Source: Sphingomonas sp. GM_Shp_1 | GTDB taxonomy: Bacteria > Pseudomonadota > Alphaproteobacteria > Sphingomonadales > Sphingomonadaceae | Length of the DNA stretch: 64,000 nt | Reading direction: 5' to 3' | Assembly: GCF_026540895.1 (NCBI RefSeq) | Contig: NZ_JALNUR010000017.1 | Span: 1-64,000 of the forward strand | Shown here: positions 1 to 7,913 of the stretch, in pieces | Position numbering within the stretch: the first letter of the stretch is position 1 | Layout of the letters: every line of letters starts with the position of its first letter | Made by a program: the position numbers and the translations under genes | Notes under the pieces: model-generated | Told to the model about the DNA's origin: nothing | The model's database searches: none | What the model saw: only the letters and a program-made list of their open reading frames with translations

Positions 1-305
1 ACCTGCGTTTCTTCCTGGCGCAGCGCCAGCCCTATGAACTCGTCTTCCTGATGATCGCGATGGGGATCACGGGCTTCTTCATCTACGCCTTCGCGCGCAA
101 CGATTATGTGCCGGTGCCGTACAAGCCCGACATCGTCTATGTCGAACAATGGCGCGCCGACCGCACCGATGCGGAGATCAAGGCGCAGCAGAAGATCGAC
201 TATGTGAAGAAGAAGGAACGGCTGGCCGAGGAGAAGGCCGCCAGGGACCAGCGGCAGGCCGAGTTCAAGAAGGTCGACGACGCGCTGGACAAGTGGGGCC
301 TCTGA
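1..305 (+). CDS. Membrane protein of unknown function, C-terminal part
   Basis: The reading frame is open from the left edge (first full codon at base 3), so the N-terminus lies outside the window. What is visible is a hydrophobic segment of roughly 15 residues (around FLMIAMGITGFFIYAF), then a basic and acidic, strongly charged tail rich in K, E, R and A that is likely a cytoplasmic coiled coil. The stop overlaps the start region of ribD, so it is probably the first gene read into the riboflavin operon. I do not recognise a family and assign no function. Confidence 0.7.
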   Translation, partial: LRFFLAQRQPYELVFLMIAMGITGFFIYAFARNDYVPVPYKPDIVYVEQWRADRTDAEIKAQQKIDYVKKKERLAEEKAARDQRQAEFKKVDDALDKWGL

Positions 306-1261
306 CCGATCATCGCTGGATGGGCGTGGCGCTGGCGCTGGCGGATCGCGGCGTCGGGCGGACCGCGCCCAATCCCAATGTCGGCTGCGTACTGGTGCGG
401 GACGGCCGGGTGGTCGGGCGCGGCTGGACGCAAGCAGGCGGCCGCCCCCATGCCGAGGCGATGGCGCTGGCCCAGGCGGGCGAGGCGGCGCGCGGGGCCA
501 CCGCCTATGTCACGCTGGAGCCCTGCGCCCATGTCTCGCCGCGCGGGCCCGCCTGTAGCGACCTGCTGATCGCCGCCGGAGTCGCGCGCATCGTCGCCGC
601 GATGGGCGATCCCGATCCGCGCACCAATGGCCGGGGTTTCGCCCGTGCCCGCACCGCCGGGATTGCGGTGACGACGGGCGTGCGCGAGGCGGAGGCGCGG
701 GCGATGATCGCTGGCTTCCTGACCCGTCGGGCCAAGGGGCGTCCCTTCGTGACGCTGAAGCTCGCCACCTCGCTCGATGGAAAGATCGCCCGGCCCGATG
801 GCGAGAGTCGCTGGATCACCGGCCCCGAGGCCCGCGCCCATACCCATCTGGAGCGCAGCCGCCATGAGGCGATCCTGGTCGGGCGCGGTACGCTGGAAGC
901 GGATTCGCCCAGACTCGATGTCCGCCTGCCCGGCCTGGAGGACCGCTCCCCCCGCCGCATCCTGCTCGCGCGCACGGCCGAGCCGGGCTGGGAAACCATT
1001 GCCTCGCCCCAGGCCATCGCCGACCTGTCCGGCGTCGACCGGTTGATGGTCGAGGGCGGCGCTCGAACCGCCTCCGCTTTCCTCGCCGCCGATCTGGTCG
1101 ACCGGTTGCTCCTCTACCGCGCGCCGATCCTGATCGGCGAGGGGCGGGCGGCGATCGGCGACATCGGCTTGACCCGACTGGCCGATGCGCATGGCCGCTG
1201 GAGGCTCACCGACGCGCGGATGCTTGGCAGCGACCGGTTGGAGGTCTACGAGCGCGACTGA
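293..1261 (+). CDS. ribD: Bifunctional riboflavin deaminase/reductase RibD
   Basis: Cytoplasmic enzyme that deaminates the pyrimidine made from GTP and then reduces its ribosyl side chain. The N-terminal deaminase domain has the zinc-site HAE motif (about residues 53-55) and a later PCAH...C pair (about residues 77-88). The rest is the reductase domain (ATSLDGKIA and MVEGGART motifs). At about 322 residues it is slightly short for the family but complete. The start is uncertain: GTG at 293 keeps the conserved HRWM sequence, while ATG at 320 would trim it; no strong ribosome binding site decides. Followed after 1 base by ribE. Confidence 0.93.
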   Translation: MGPLTDHRWMGVALALADRGVGRTAPNPNVGCVLVRDGRVVGRGWTQAGGRPHAEAMALAQAGEAARGATAYVTLEPCAHVSPRGPACSDLLIAAGVARIVAAMGDPDPRTNGRGFARARTAGIAVTTGVREAEARAMIAGFLTRRAKGRPFVTLKLATSLDGKIARPDGESRWITGPEARAHTHLERSRHEAILVGRGTLEADSPRLDVRLPGLEDRSPRRILLARTAEPGWETIASPQAIADLSGVDRLMVEGGARTASAFLAADLVDRLLLYRAPILIGEGRAAIGDIGLTRLADAHGRWRLTDARMLGSDRLEVYERD

Positions 1262-1262
1262 T

Positions 1263-1865
1263 ATGTTTACCGGGATCGTCACCGACATCGGCTCCGTCAC
1301 CACCGTGGAAAACCGCGGCGACGCGCGAGTCGTCATCGCCACCGCCTATGATACAGGCACCATCGACCTGGGCGCGTCGATCGCCTGTTCGGGCGTCTGC
1401 CTGACCGTGGTCGAGAAGGGCCCCGACTGGTTCGCGGTCGATGTCTCCGCCGAGACGATCGGCCGCACCGCCGACCAATGGACGACCGGCCAGCGGCTGA
1501 ACCTGGAACGCGCGATGAAGCTGGGCGACGAACTGGGCGGGCATATCGTCACCGGCCATGTCGACGGCGTCGGCACCGTCGTCTCAGTCGCGGAGGAGGG
1601 CGGATCGCACCGGGTGTTCGTGACCGTTCCGTCCGACCTCGCCCCCTTCATGGCGACCAAGGGATCGGTGACGGTCGACGGCGTCTCGCTGACCGTCAAC
1701 AGCGTCGAGGATCGCGCCGACGGCACCGTCATCGGCCTGAACATCATCCCCCACACCGCCGCCGTCACCACGCTCGGCGGCATCACCCAGGGCCAGCGCG
1801 TCAATATCGAGATCGACGTGCTCGCCCGTTACCTGCAGCGCATGGAGCATTATCGTGGCCGCTGA
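1263..1865 (+). CDS. ribE: Riboflavin synthase, alpha subunit
   Basis: Catalyses dismutation of two 6,7-dimethyl-8-ribityllumazine molecules to riboflavin. The 200-residue protein starts with the family hallmark MFTGIVTDIG and contains two homologous lumazine-binding halves (first half ending near VSAETIGRT, second beginning near ELGGHIVTGHVDG). The length is normal for the family. It sits between ribD and ribB and overlaps the next gene by 11 bases, so translation is probably coupled. The gene is called ribC in some organisms. Confidence 0.96.
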   Translation: MFTGIVTDIGSVTTVENRGDARVVIATAYDTGTIDLGASIACSGVCLTVVEKGPDWFAVDVSAETIGRTADQWTTGQRLNLERAMKLGDELGGHIVTGHVDGVGTVVSVAEEGGSHRVFVTVPSDLAPFMATKGSVTVDGVSLTVNSVEDRADGTVIGLNIIPHTAAVTTLGGITQGQRVNIEIDVLARYLQRMEHYRGR

Positions 1866-3006
1866 TCCGAATGCGCTTTCCGGTCTGCGGCGCGGTTTCC
1901 TCTCCAGCCCCGAAGAGATCATCGACGAGGCGCGCAACGGCCGCATGTTCATCCTGGTCGATGACGAGGATCGCGAGAATGAAGGCGATCTGGTCATCCC
2001 GGCGCAAATGGCGACGCCCGAGAAGGTCAACTTCATGGCGCGGCACGGGCGCGGCCTGATCTGCCTGGCCATGACGCGCGAGCGGGTCGATACGCTCGGC
2101 CTGCCGTTGATGAGCCCCAAGAACGGGACGCGGCACGAAACCGCCTTCACCATCTCGATCGAGGCGAAAGAAGGCGTGACCACCGGCATTTCCGCCGCCG
2201 ACCGCGCGCGGACCATCGCGGTGGCGATCGACTCGAGCCACGGCGCGGACGCGCTGGTGACGCCGGGCCATGTCTTCCCGCTGGTGGCGCGCGACGGCGG
2301 TGTGCTGGTACGCGCCGGCCATACCGAGGCGGCGGTCGATGTCGCGCGGCTCGCGGGCCTGAACCCCTCGGGCGTGATCTGCGAGATCATGAACGAGGAC
2401 GGGACGATGGCGCGGATGGACGACCTCGTCTCCTTCGCGCAGCTTCACAATCTGAAGATCGGCACGATCCGCGACCTGATCGCCTATCGCCGCCGCTACG
2501 ACCATCTGGTCGAGTTGCAGTCCGAGGCGACCTTCGAGAGCGAATGGGGCGGCACCTGGACCGCGCGCGCCTATCGCAACAAGGCGACGGGCACCGAGCA
2601 GGTGGCGCTGGTCAAGGGCAGGCTCGACACCGACCGGCCCGTGCTGGTGCGGATGCACGCGCTGTCGCCTTTTGCCGATGTGTTCGGCGAGGCGGGCGCA
2701 CGCGGCGCGTTGCTCGCAAAGTCGATGAAGATGATCGCCGAGGAAGGCTCGGGCGTCATCGTCGTCATCAACCGCCCGCGCTCCGACGCCTTCACCACCG
2801 CCGTCCGCCTGAAGGCCGGTGAGGAGGTGCAGATCGATATGGAGGAACTGCGCGATTACGGCGTCGGCGCGATGATCCTGGCCGAGCTGGGCGTGCAGGA
2901 CATGGTGCTGCTGACCAACACCCATCACACGCTGATCGGGCTCGACGGCTATGGCCTGTCGATCGTCGGCGAACGTCGCATCGAGAATTTTGAGGGAGAC
3001 GCCTGA
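1855..3006 (+). CDS. ribB: 3,4-dihydroxy-2-butanone 4-phosphate synthase with degenerate GTP cyclohydrolase II domain (RibBX type)
   Basis: The N-terminal domain (about residues 15-210) makes the four-carbon precursor of riboflavin from ribulose 5-phosphate; the active-site acidic loop [10 protein letters not shown] is intact at residues 36-45. The C-terminal half has the GTP cyclohydrolase II fold signature ([15 protein letters not shown]) but contains no cysteine at all, so the three zinc ligands and the usual SLRCDC motif are gone. It is therefore probably not a cyclohydrolase; RibBX-type proteins of this kind are known in Proteobacteria. GTG start overlapping ribE. A separate ribA should exist elsewhere in the genome. 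Confidence 0.9.
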   Translation: MAADPNALSGLRRGFLSSPEEIIDEARNGRMFILVDDEDRENEGDLVIPAQMATPEKVNFMARHGRGLICLAMTRERVDTLGLPLMSPKNGTRHETAFTISIEAKEGVTTGISAADRARTIAVAIDSSHGADALVTPGHVFPLVARDGGVLVRAGHTEAAVDVARLAGLNPSGVICEIMNEDGTMARMDDLVSFAQLHNLKIGTIRDLIAYRRRYDHLVELQSEATFESEWGGTWTARAYRNKATGTEQVALVKGRLDTDRPVLVRMHALSPFADVFGEAGARGALLAKSMKMIAEEGSGVIVVINRPRSDAFTTAVRLKAGEEVQIDMEELRDYGVGAMILAELGVQDMVLLTNTHHTLIGLDGYGLSIVGERRIENFEGDA

Positions 3007-3425
3007 TGGCGCATGTGTTGATCGTCGAGGCGCGCTTCTACGAGCATCTGAACAACCTGCTGCTGGCGGGCGCGCGCGCCGCGATCGAGGAAGGGGGCCA
3101 CAGCCATGAGACGATCACCGTCCCCGGCGCGCTGGAAATCCCCGGCGCGGTCGCGATGGCGGCCGACACCGGACGCTATGACGCCTTCGTCGCGATCGGC
3201 GTGGTGATCCGCGGCGAGACCTATCATTTCGAGATCGTCTCGAACGAGAGCGCGCGTGGCCTCATGGCGCTGACCATGGACGGGCTCCCCATCGGCAACG
3301 GCATCATCACCACCGAGAACGAGGCGCAGGCGCTGACCCGCGCCAAGCCGGACGAGAAGAACAAGGGCGGCGAGGCGGCCAAGGCGGCGCTCGCCATGCT
3401 GGCACTGAAGGGCCGGTTCGGGTGA
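3006..3425 (+). CDS. ribH: 6,7-dimethyl-8-ribityllumazine synthase
   Basis: Condenses the pyrimidine (RibD product) with the four-carbon unit (RibB product) to make lumazine, the RibE substrate. The 139-residue protein has the substrate-binding PGALEIP motif (about residues 40-46) and the catalytic-histidine segment [11 protein letters not shown] (His about 74). Its start shares a base with the ribB stop (TGATG). Together with ribD, ribE and ribB this completes the pathway except for RibA and the flavokinase. Confidence 0.96.
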   Translation: MAHVLIVEARFYEHLNNLLLAGARAAIEEGGHSHETITVPGALEIPGAVAMAADTGRYDAFVAIGVVIRGETYHFEIVSNESARGLMALTMDGLPIGNGIITTENEAQALTRAKPDEKNKGGEAAKAALAMLALKGRFG

Positions 3426-3970
3426 CATCCCCCGTCCTCCAGACCGAGTGGCTGATCCTCCGGGTGCCATCGGCGGAGGATTTCGAGGCCTGGGCGGCCT
3501 TTCATGCCGAGGAGGACACGATGCGTTTCCTCGGCGGCGTACAGGCGCGCGGGGCCGCGTGGCGCTATCTCTGCACCATGGTCGGTGCGTGGAGCGTGCG
3601 CGGCTTCGCCATGTTCTCGGTGATCGAGCGCGACACCAGCCGCTGGGTCGGGCGGATCGGCCCCTGGCAGCCGGAAGGCTGGCCGGGACGCGAAGTGGCC
3701 TGGGGCGTGGCGCGCGAATTCGCCGGACGCGGCTATGCCTATGAAGCGGCGCGCGCGACGATGGACTATGCGGTCGATGTGCTCGGCTGGGACCATGTGA
3801 TCCACACCATCGACCCGGAGAATCACGGCTCGATCAAGCTGGCGCAGCGGCTGGGCGCGGTGAACGAGGGGCCGACCAGCCTGCCCGCCCCGCTTGAGGG
3901 TTTCCGCGTCGACGCCTGGGGCCAGAGCGCCGACCAGTGGCGCGCGCGGCGGGGACGCGCTGCGGAATGA
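3422..3970 (+). CDS. GNAT family N-acetyltransferase
   Basis: A 182-residue protein of the RimJ/RimL-like GNAT group, using acetyl-CoA to acetylate an amine on a protein or small molecule. It begins with the typical [17 protein letters not shown] segment and has the acetyl-CoA pyrophosphate loop in [13 protein letters not shown], then a [15 protein letters not shown] segment common to the group. GTG start within a GTGA overlap with the ribH stop, so it is probably co-translated with the rib genes. The substrate is not predictable from sequence. Confidence 0.85.
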   Translation: MTSPVLQTEWLILRVPSAEDFEAWAAFHAEEDTMRFLGGVQARGAAWRYLCTMVGAWSVRGFAMFSVIERDTSRWVGRIGPWQPEGWPGREVAWGVAREFAGRGYAYEAARATMDYAVDVLGWDHVIHTIDPENHGSIKLAQRLGAVNEGPTSLPAPLEGFRVDAWGQSADQWRARRGRAAE

Positions 3971-4392
3971 CCGACATGCCGCCCACCCGCTTTCGCGTCG
4001 TCGAGCGGGGTCGGCGACTGGAGGTGATCGATACCCAGGCGGGCAAGGCCGTCCCCAGCCGTCGCGCGGAGACACCGCGGCCGGTGTTGGATCTGGGCAA
4101 GCCCCGATTCCGGCTGCCGGAAAAGCTGCGCTTCGATGGCGGCGGGGCGTGGACGACCAGCGGCTTCTACGATGCGAAAGGCCCGCGTACCCTGACGCTC
4201 GATGCGGGAGCGATGCGGACGCTGCGCTATGCGGCGGCCGGGCTGATGGCGGTGGTGATCGTCTGGGTGTTGCTGGCGATGGCCATCCCCATCCTGTGGG
4301 GCGTACCGATGCTTCTCTTCAACCCCAAGGCGCGCGAGACGATCCGGAACCGGGTGACGGCGGGACTCGATGGATTGGATAGCCCGAGATGA
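3967..4392 (+). CDS. Small membrane protein of unknown function
   Basis: A 141-residue protein whose ATG overlaps the stop of the acetyltransferase gene (ATGA). Residues 1-80 are soluble and rich in R, P and D, then comes one long hydrophobic stretch (about residues 90-120, LMAVVIVWVLLAMAIPILWG) that could form one or a tight pair of membrane passes, and a short basic tail. No domain recognised. The tight spacing suggests it belongs to the rib transcription unit, but its role is unknown. Confidence 0.7.
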   Translation: MTDMPPTRFRVVERGRRLEVIDTQAGKAVPSRRAETPRPVLDLGKPRFRLPEKLRFDGGGAWTTSGFYDAKGPRTLTLDAGAMRTLRYAAAGLMAVVIVWVLLAMAIPILWGVPMLLFNPKARETIRNRVTAGLDGLDSPR

Positions 4393-4444
4393 TCGCAATC
4401 TCCGTTCGCGAAAAGCGGAGATAGGCGGGCCCATCCCACCGCCC

Positions 4445-4529
4445 CGTTCGCACGGAGCGAAGTCGAAGCGCACGCCCCACGCTCGCGGACAGGGAGTGCC
4501 GTGGCCTTCGACTTCGCTCAGGCTGAACG
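4445..4529. repeat. REP-like palindromic repeat pair (family A)
   Basis: Two inverted copies of a short GC-rich unit with core AGCGAAGTCGAAG on one side and CTTCGACTTCGCTCAGGCTG on the other, separated by about 36 bases. The same unit recurs near 7451, 20271, 50482, 57900 and 63462. The 236-base gap between convergent genes holds this element and no gene. Confidence 0.75.
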
Positions 4530-4628
4530 AACGTGGGGGAAGGGCAAGCCCTCCCCGGACAACACACCACCCCGGCTTTCGCCAGAGTGGTAAGATAGGG
4601 GCGGGAGCCGCAGCCCCCGCCCCTCGCC

Positions 4629-5723
4629 TCACGCCGCGCGGGCCTGCTCGTCGAGCGTCGGGTAATCGATATACCCCTCCGGTCCCTGGCTGTACCAGGT
4701 CTTCATGTCGCTCTGGTTGAGCGGCGCATCGGTGCGCAGCCGCTCGGGCAGGTCGGGATTGGCCAGGAAGGTCCGGCCGAACGCGATCCCATCCGCTACA
4801 CCCGAATCGAGCGCGGCCTGCGCCTTGGCCCGGCTGTCGAAGTCGCTGTTGAGGATCAGCGGGCCCTGGAAGACCTTGCGAATCTGCGGCGACAGCTTGG
4901 GCACGTCGGTCGCGCCATAAGTACCGTCCGGCCCGATCTCGCGCAGTTCCAGGAAGGCGATGCCCAGGTCCGACAGCATCTTCGCGGCGGGCACGAAGAC
5001 CGAGGCCGGATCGCTGTCGTCCACCCCCTGGCTGTCGCCATTGGGCGAGAGGCGCACCGCGACCCGCTCCTTGCCCGCGACCGCGATCACCCGCTCGGTG
5101 ATCTCGCGGAGCAGGCGGATGCGATTCTCCGGCGAGCCGCCATATTCGTCCTCGCGATGATTGGCCCCGTCACGCAGGAATTCGTCGATCAGATAGCCAT
5201 TGGCGGCATGGATCTGCACCCCGTCGAACCCGGCAGCGAGCGCGTTGCGCGTCGCCAGTTCATAATCGTCGAGCAGACGCGGGATTTCGGACAGTTCGAG
5301 CGGCCGGGCCGTCTCGAAATCCTGCTTGCCCTCGAAAGTGTGCGCCTGACCCTCGGTCCGCGTCGCCGACGAGGACACCGGCTGCATCCCCGTCACCGAG
5401 CTGTGCACCTGGCGGCCCATATGCCAGAGCTGGGCGACGATCCGGCCGCCCGCCTTGTGCACCGCGGCGGTCACCGGCTTCCACGCCGCCACCTGCTCGT
5501 CAGTCCACAGACCCGGTGCATAGGGCCAGCCCAGCCCCTCGCGGCTGATGCCCGTGGCTTCGGAGATGATCAGGCCCGCACTCGCGCGCTGGGCATAATA
5601 TTGCGCCATGATCGGCGTCGGCACCGCATCGCGCGTGGCCCGGGCGCGGGTCAGCGGTGCCATCAGGATACGGTTGGGGGCGTGAATCGCGCCCAGGTCG
5701 ATGGGATCGAACAGCGTTGGCAT
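4629..5723 (-). CDS. NADH:flavin oxidoreductase, Old Yellow Enzyme family
   Basis: FMN-dependent alkene or nitro-compound reductase of the NemA/xenobiotic-reductase type, cytoplasmic. The 364-residue TIM barrel starts MPTLFDPIDLG, has the substrate-binding HAANGYLIDEFL motif (the H-x2-N pair), RLSPNGD and a C-terminal phosphate-binding GIAFGRTFLANPDL segment. The ATG at 5723 was chosen because the residues upstream lack family similarity. Divergent from an EamA-type exporter across a 65-base gap, an arrangement suggesting shared regulation. The physiological substrate is unknown. Confidence 0.92.
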   Translation of the reverse strand: MPTLFDPIDLGAIHAPNRILMAPLTRARATRDAVPTPIMAQYYAQRASAGLIISEATGISREGLGWPYAPGLWTDEQVAAWKPVTAAVHKAGGRIVAQLWHMGRQVHSSVTGMQPVSSSATRTEGQAHTFEGKQDFETARPLELSEIPRLLDDYELATRNALAAGFDGVQIHAANGYLIDEFLRDGANHREDEYGGSPENRIRLLREITERVIAVAGKERVAVRLSPNGDSQGVDDSDPASVFVPAAKMLSDLGIAFLELREIGPDGTYGATDVPKLSPQIRKVFQGPLILNSDFDSRAKAQAALDSGVADGIAFGRTFLANPDLPERLRTDAPLNQSDMKTWYSQGPEGYIDYPTLDEQARAA

Positions 5724-5788
5724 CAAAATGAAATCCTTCTGCGGCCTTTCTGGCCTGACGCAACGCAGATAGGGCGTTAAGGGGGCCC

Positions 5789-6760
5789 ATGCCCGTGTCC
5801 GCCCCCCCAAGAAAAACTGAGCCGACGCAAAGCGATCGTCTGTCGGACCGGGTCGGGCCCAATGCGACGCCCCCGCTGGCCTTCGCCGCGGTCATCCTGG
5901 CCAATGTTGCGCTCGCCTTCGGGCCGCTGTTCGTGCGGATGGCGGATGTCGGGCCGGTCGCCTCGGCCTTTTGGCGGATCATGCTGGCCGTGCCGGTCCT
6001 GATCCTGGTCGCACTGCTCGGCCCCGCCCGGCCCCGCGCGCCGGGCAAGGGGCAGATGAGCCTGTGGATGCTGTTGCTGGTCGGCGGCATCGCCTTTGCC
6101 GGGGATCTGGGCGCCTGGCATATCGGCATCCGCCAGACGACGATGGCCAATGCCACGCTGTTCGGCAATTCGGCGACCTTCATCTTCCCGCTCTACGGCT
6201 TTCTGGCGGCGCGCGCCTGGCCGTCGCGCAGCCAAGGCGTGGCACTGCTGCTCGCCGCGCTGGGTGCGGGGCTGTTGATGGGGCGCAGCTATCAGGCCGA
6301 TCCCCGCCATCTGGTCGGCGACCTGATGTGCGTGCTGGCGGGCGTGCTTTACGCGGCCTATTTCGTGCTGATGGTCCGGGTGCGCCGGGTCATGCCGCCG
6401 GTCCCGGCGCTCGCCTGGTCGACCATCGCCAGCGCCTTGCCGCTGCTCGTCTTCGCCCTGATGCTGGGCGAGCGGGTGTGGCCCGGCACATGGGGGCCGC
6501 TGATCCTGCTGGCGGTGGGGAGCCAGATCATCGGCCAGGGGTTGATGATCTATGCGCTGGGGCTGCTCAGCCCGCTGGTGATCGGGCTGGCCCTGCTGGT
6601 CCAGCCGATCGTGGCGACGGCGGTCGGCTGGATCGTCTATGGCGAGACGCTGGCGCTGCCCGATCTGGTGGGCGTCGCGATGGTCACGGTCGCGCTGGTA
6701 CTGGTGCGGCGCGGATCGACGAGGACGGTTGCCAAGACCGGCGACAGGGACAACGAGTGA
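5789..6760 (+). CDS. EamA-type drug/metabolite transporter
   Basis: Inner-membrane transporter of 323 residues with about ten hydrophobic segments arranged as two EamA repeats (first beginning near residue 30, second near residue 175). Family members export amino acids, nucleotides or other metabolites. The first 25 residues are polar. Its stop overlaps the following COQ9 gene by one base, and it diverges from the Old Yellow Enzyme gene. Substrate unknown. Confidence 0.88.
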   Translation: MPVSAPPRKTEPTQSDRLSDRVGPNATPPLAFAAVILANVALAFGPLFVRMADVGPVASAFWRIMLAVPVLILVALLGPARPRAPGKGQMSLWMLLLVGGIAFAGDLGAWHIGIRQTTMANATLFGNSATFIFPLYGFLAARAWPSRSQGVALLLAALGAGLLMGRSYQADPRHLVGDLMCVLAGVLYAAYFVLMVRVRRVMPPVPALAWSTIASALPLLVFALMLGERVWPGTWGPLILLAVGSQIIGQGLMIYALGLLSPLVIGLALLVQPIVATAVGWIVYGETLALPDLVGVAMVTVALVLVRRGSTRTVAKTGDRDNE

Positions 6761-7440
6761 TGCATATGACCGAGGCTGCCATGACCGATGTTCAGGACCT
6801 GACGCTCGACGAAGTGCGCGCGTTGCTGGCAGAGGGGATCGCGTCCAACGCGGCCTTTGACGGCTGGGGCGATGCGGCGCGCGACATGGCGGCGGATGCG
6901 GCGGGCGTCGACCGCGACATCGCGCGACTCGCCTTCAAGGACGGCCCCGTCGCGATGATCGACGCCTGGTTCGCCCGGATCGACCGGGCGATGGTTGAGG
7001 CGGTGCCCGCCGAACAGGCCGCCGCGATGAAGATCCGCCAGCGGATCACCGCGCTGGTCGAGGCGCGGCTGGCCGCCGTCGCGCCCAATCGCGAGGCGCT
7101 GCGCCGCGCGCTCACCATCCTGGCGATGCCGCAGAACGCCGCGAGCGGAGCGCGACTCGGTTGGCGGACGGTCGATACGATCTGGGCGCAGGCGGGCGAT
7201 ACCGCGACCGATTATAATCATTACACCAAGCGGGCGACGCTGTTCGCGGTCTATGCCGCCACCATCGCCACCTTCCTGAACGACGACAGCGAGGATCACG
7301 CCGACACCCGCGCCTTCCTGGCGCGGCGGATCGAGGGGATCATGCGGTTCGAGAAGTGGAAGGCGGGCATGGTCAAGCGCGGCGAGAACAGGCCGAGCCT
7401 GTCGCGGTTTATCGGGCGGTTGCGCTATCCGGCGGTGTGA
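6760..7440 (+). CDS. COQ9 family ubiquinone-biosynthesis protein
   Basis: A 226-residue helical protein matching the TetR-like fold COQ9 family, which binds lipids and assists hydroxylation steps in ubiquinone synthesis. Recognisable features are the TLDEVRALLA start, GWRTVDTIWAQAGDTATDYN and YTKRATLFAVYAATIATFL, the typical family C-terminal block. ATG at 6760 overlaps the transporter stop and has GGGA upstream at a good distance; ATGs at 6766 and 6781 are alternatives. Confidence 0.88.
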   Translation: MHMTEAAMTDVQDLTLDEVRALLAEGIASNAAFDGWGDAARDMAADAAGVDRDIARLAFKDGPVAMIDAWFARIDRAMVEAVPAEQAAAMKIRQRITALVEARLAAVAPNREALRRALTILAMPQNAASGARLGWRTVDTIWAQAGDTATDYNHYTKRATLFAVYAATIATFLNDDSEDHADTRAFLARRIEGIMRFEKWKAGMVKRGENRPSLSRFIGRLRYPAV

Positions 7441-7450
7441 GGGGATTCCC

Positions 7451-7560
7451 TTGGCCTTCGACTTCGCTCAGGCTGAACGGAGCGGGGAATGGCTGAACGG
7501 GGCGAGATGCCCGGTCTATATACCAACCTCCGTTCAGGCTGAGCGAAGTCGAAGCCCACG
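7451..7560. repeat. REP-like palindromic repeat pair (family A)
   Basis: Inverted copies of the family A unit: CCTTCGACTTCGCTCAGGCT from 7455 and its near inverse from 7531, about 50 bases apart, in the gap between COQ9 and feoA. Confidence 0.75.
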
Positions 7561-7600
7561 CCCCCGCCGCCCCGAACCCAACACCCATTTCACCAACAGG

Positions 7601-7619
7601 TAATTGATAATCACTCGCA
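7601..7619 (+). promoter_or_regulatory. Candidate Fur box upstream of feoAB
   Basis: The sequence TAATTGATAATCACTCGCA is a good match to Fur operators; read in reverse it is TGCGAGTGATTATCAATTA, very like sites before iron-uptake genes in sphingomonads. It lies 20 bases before the feoA start, where bound Fur-Fe(II) would block transcription. Inference from motif and position only. Confidence 0.65.
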
Positions 7620-7638
7620 CCGGCGTTATGTACGCCCC

Positions 7639-7890
7639 ATGGCGATGTTGAGCAGTCTCGAAACCCTTCCCCGCCGGCAACCGGCGACCGTGGCCGCGAT
7701 CGACTGGGCGCAACTGGCCGTGCCGGAGGCGCGTCGTCTGCGCGAACTGGGTTTCGACGAAGGCGTGGGGGTCGAGGTGCTGCACCGCGCGACGCTGGGC
7801 GGTGGCCCGATCGCCTGCCGGATCGGTCGCATGACGGTGGCGCTGCGTCGCCGGGTCGCGGCCTCGATCCGCGTCGCGACGGCCGTCTGA
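7639..7890 (+). CDS. feoA: Ferrous iron transport protein A
   Basis: An 83-residue SH3-like cytoplasmic accessory protein of the FeoB ferrous iron channel. The core RRLRELGFDEGVGVEVLHRA matches the FeoA pattern in which a turn after LRELG precedes a basic strand, and it ends with GRMTVALRRRVAASI. Located 23 bases before feoB and just downstream of a Fur-box-like site, so it is expected to be iron-repressed. Confidence 0.9.
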   Translation: MAMLSSLETLPRRQPATVAAIDWAQLAVPEARRLRELGFDEGVGVEVLHRATLGGGPIACRIGRMTVALRRRVAASIRVATAV

Positions 7891-7913
7891 GGCCTTGAGG
7901 TCCATCTGATCTG

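Noticed and set aside
1..293. FMN riboswitch controlling the rib operon
   Set aside because: The region before ribD is coding for another protein; any leader would lie outside the window.
200..1342. 380-codon minus-strand open frame across ribD
   Set aside because: Shadow frame; the plus strand encodes RibD with its zinc-site and reductase motifs.
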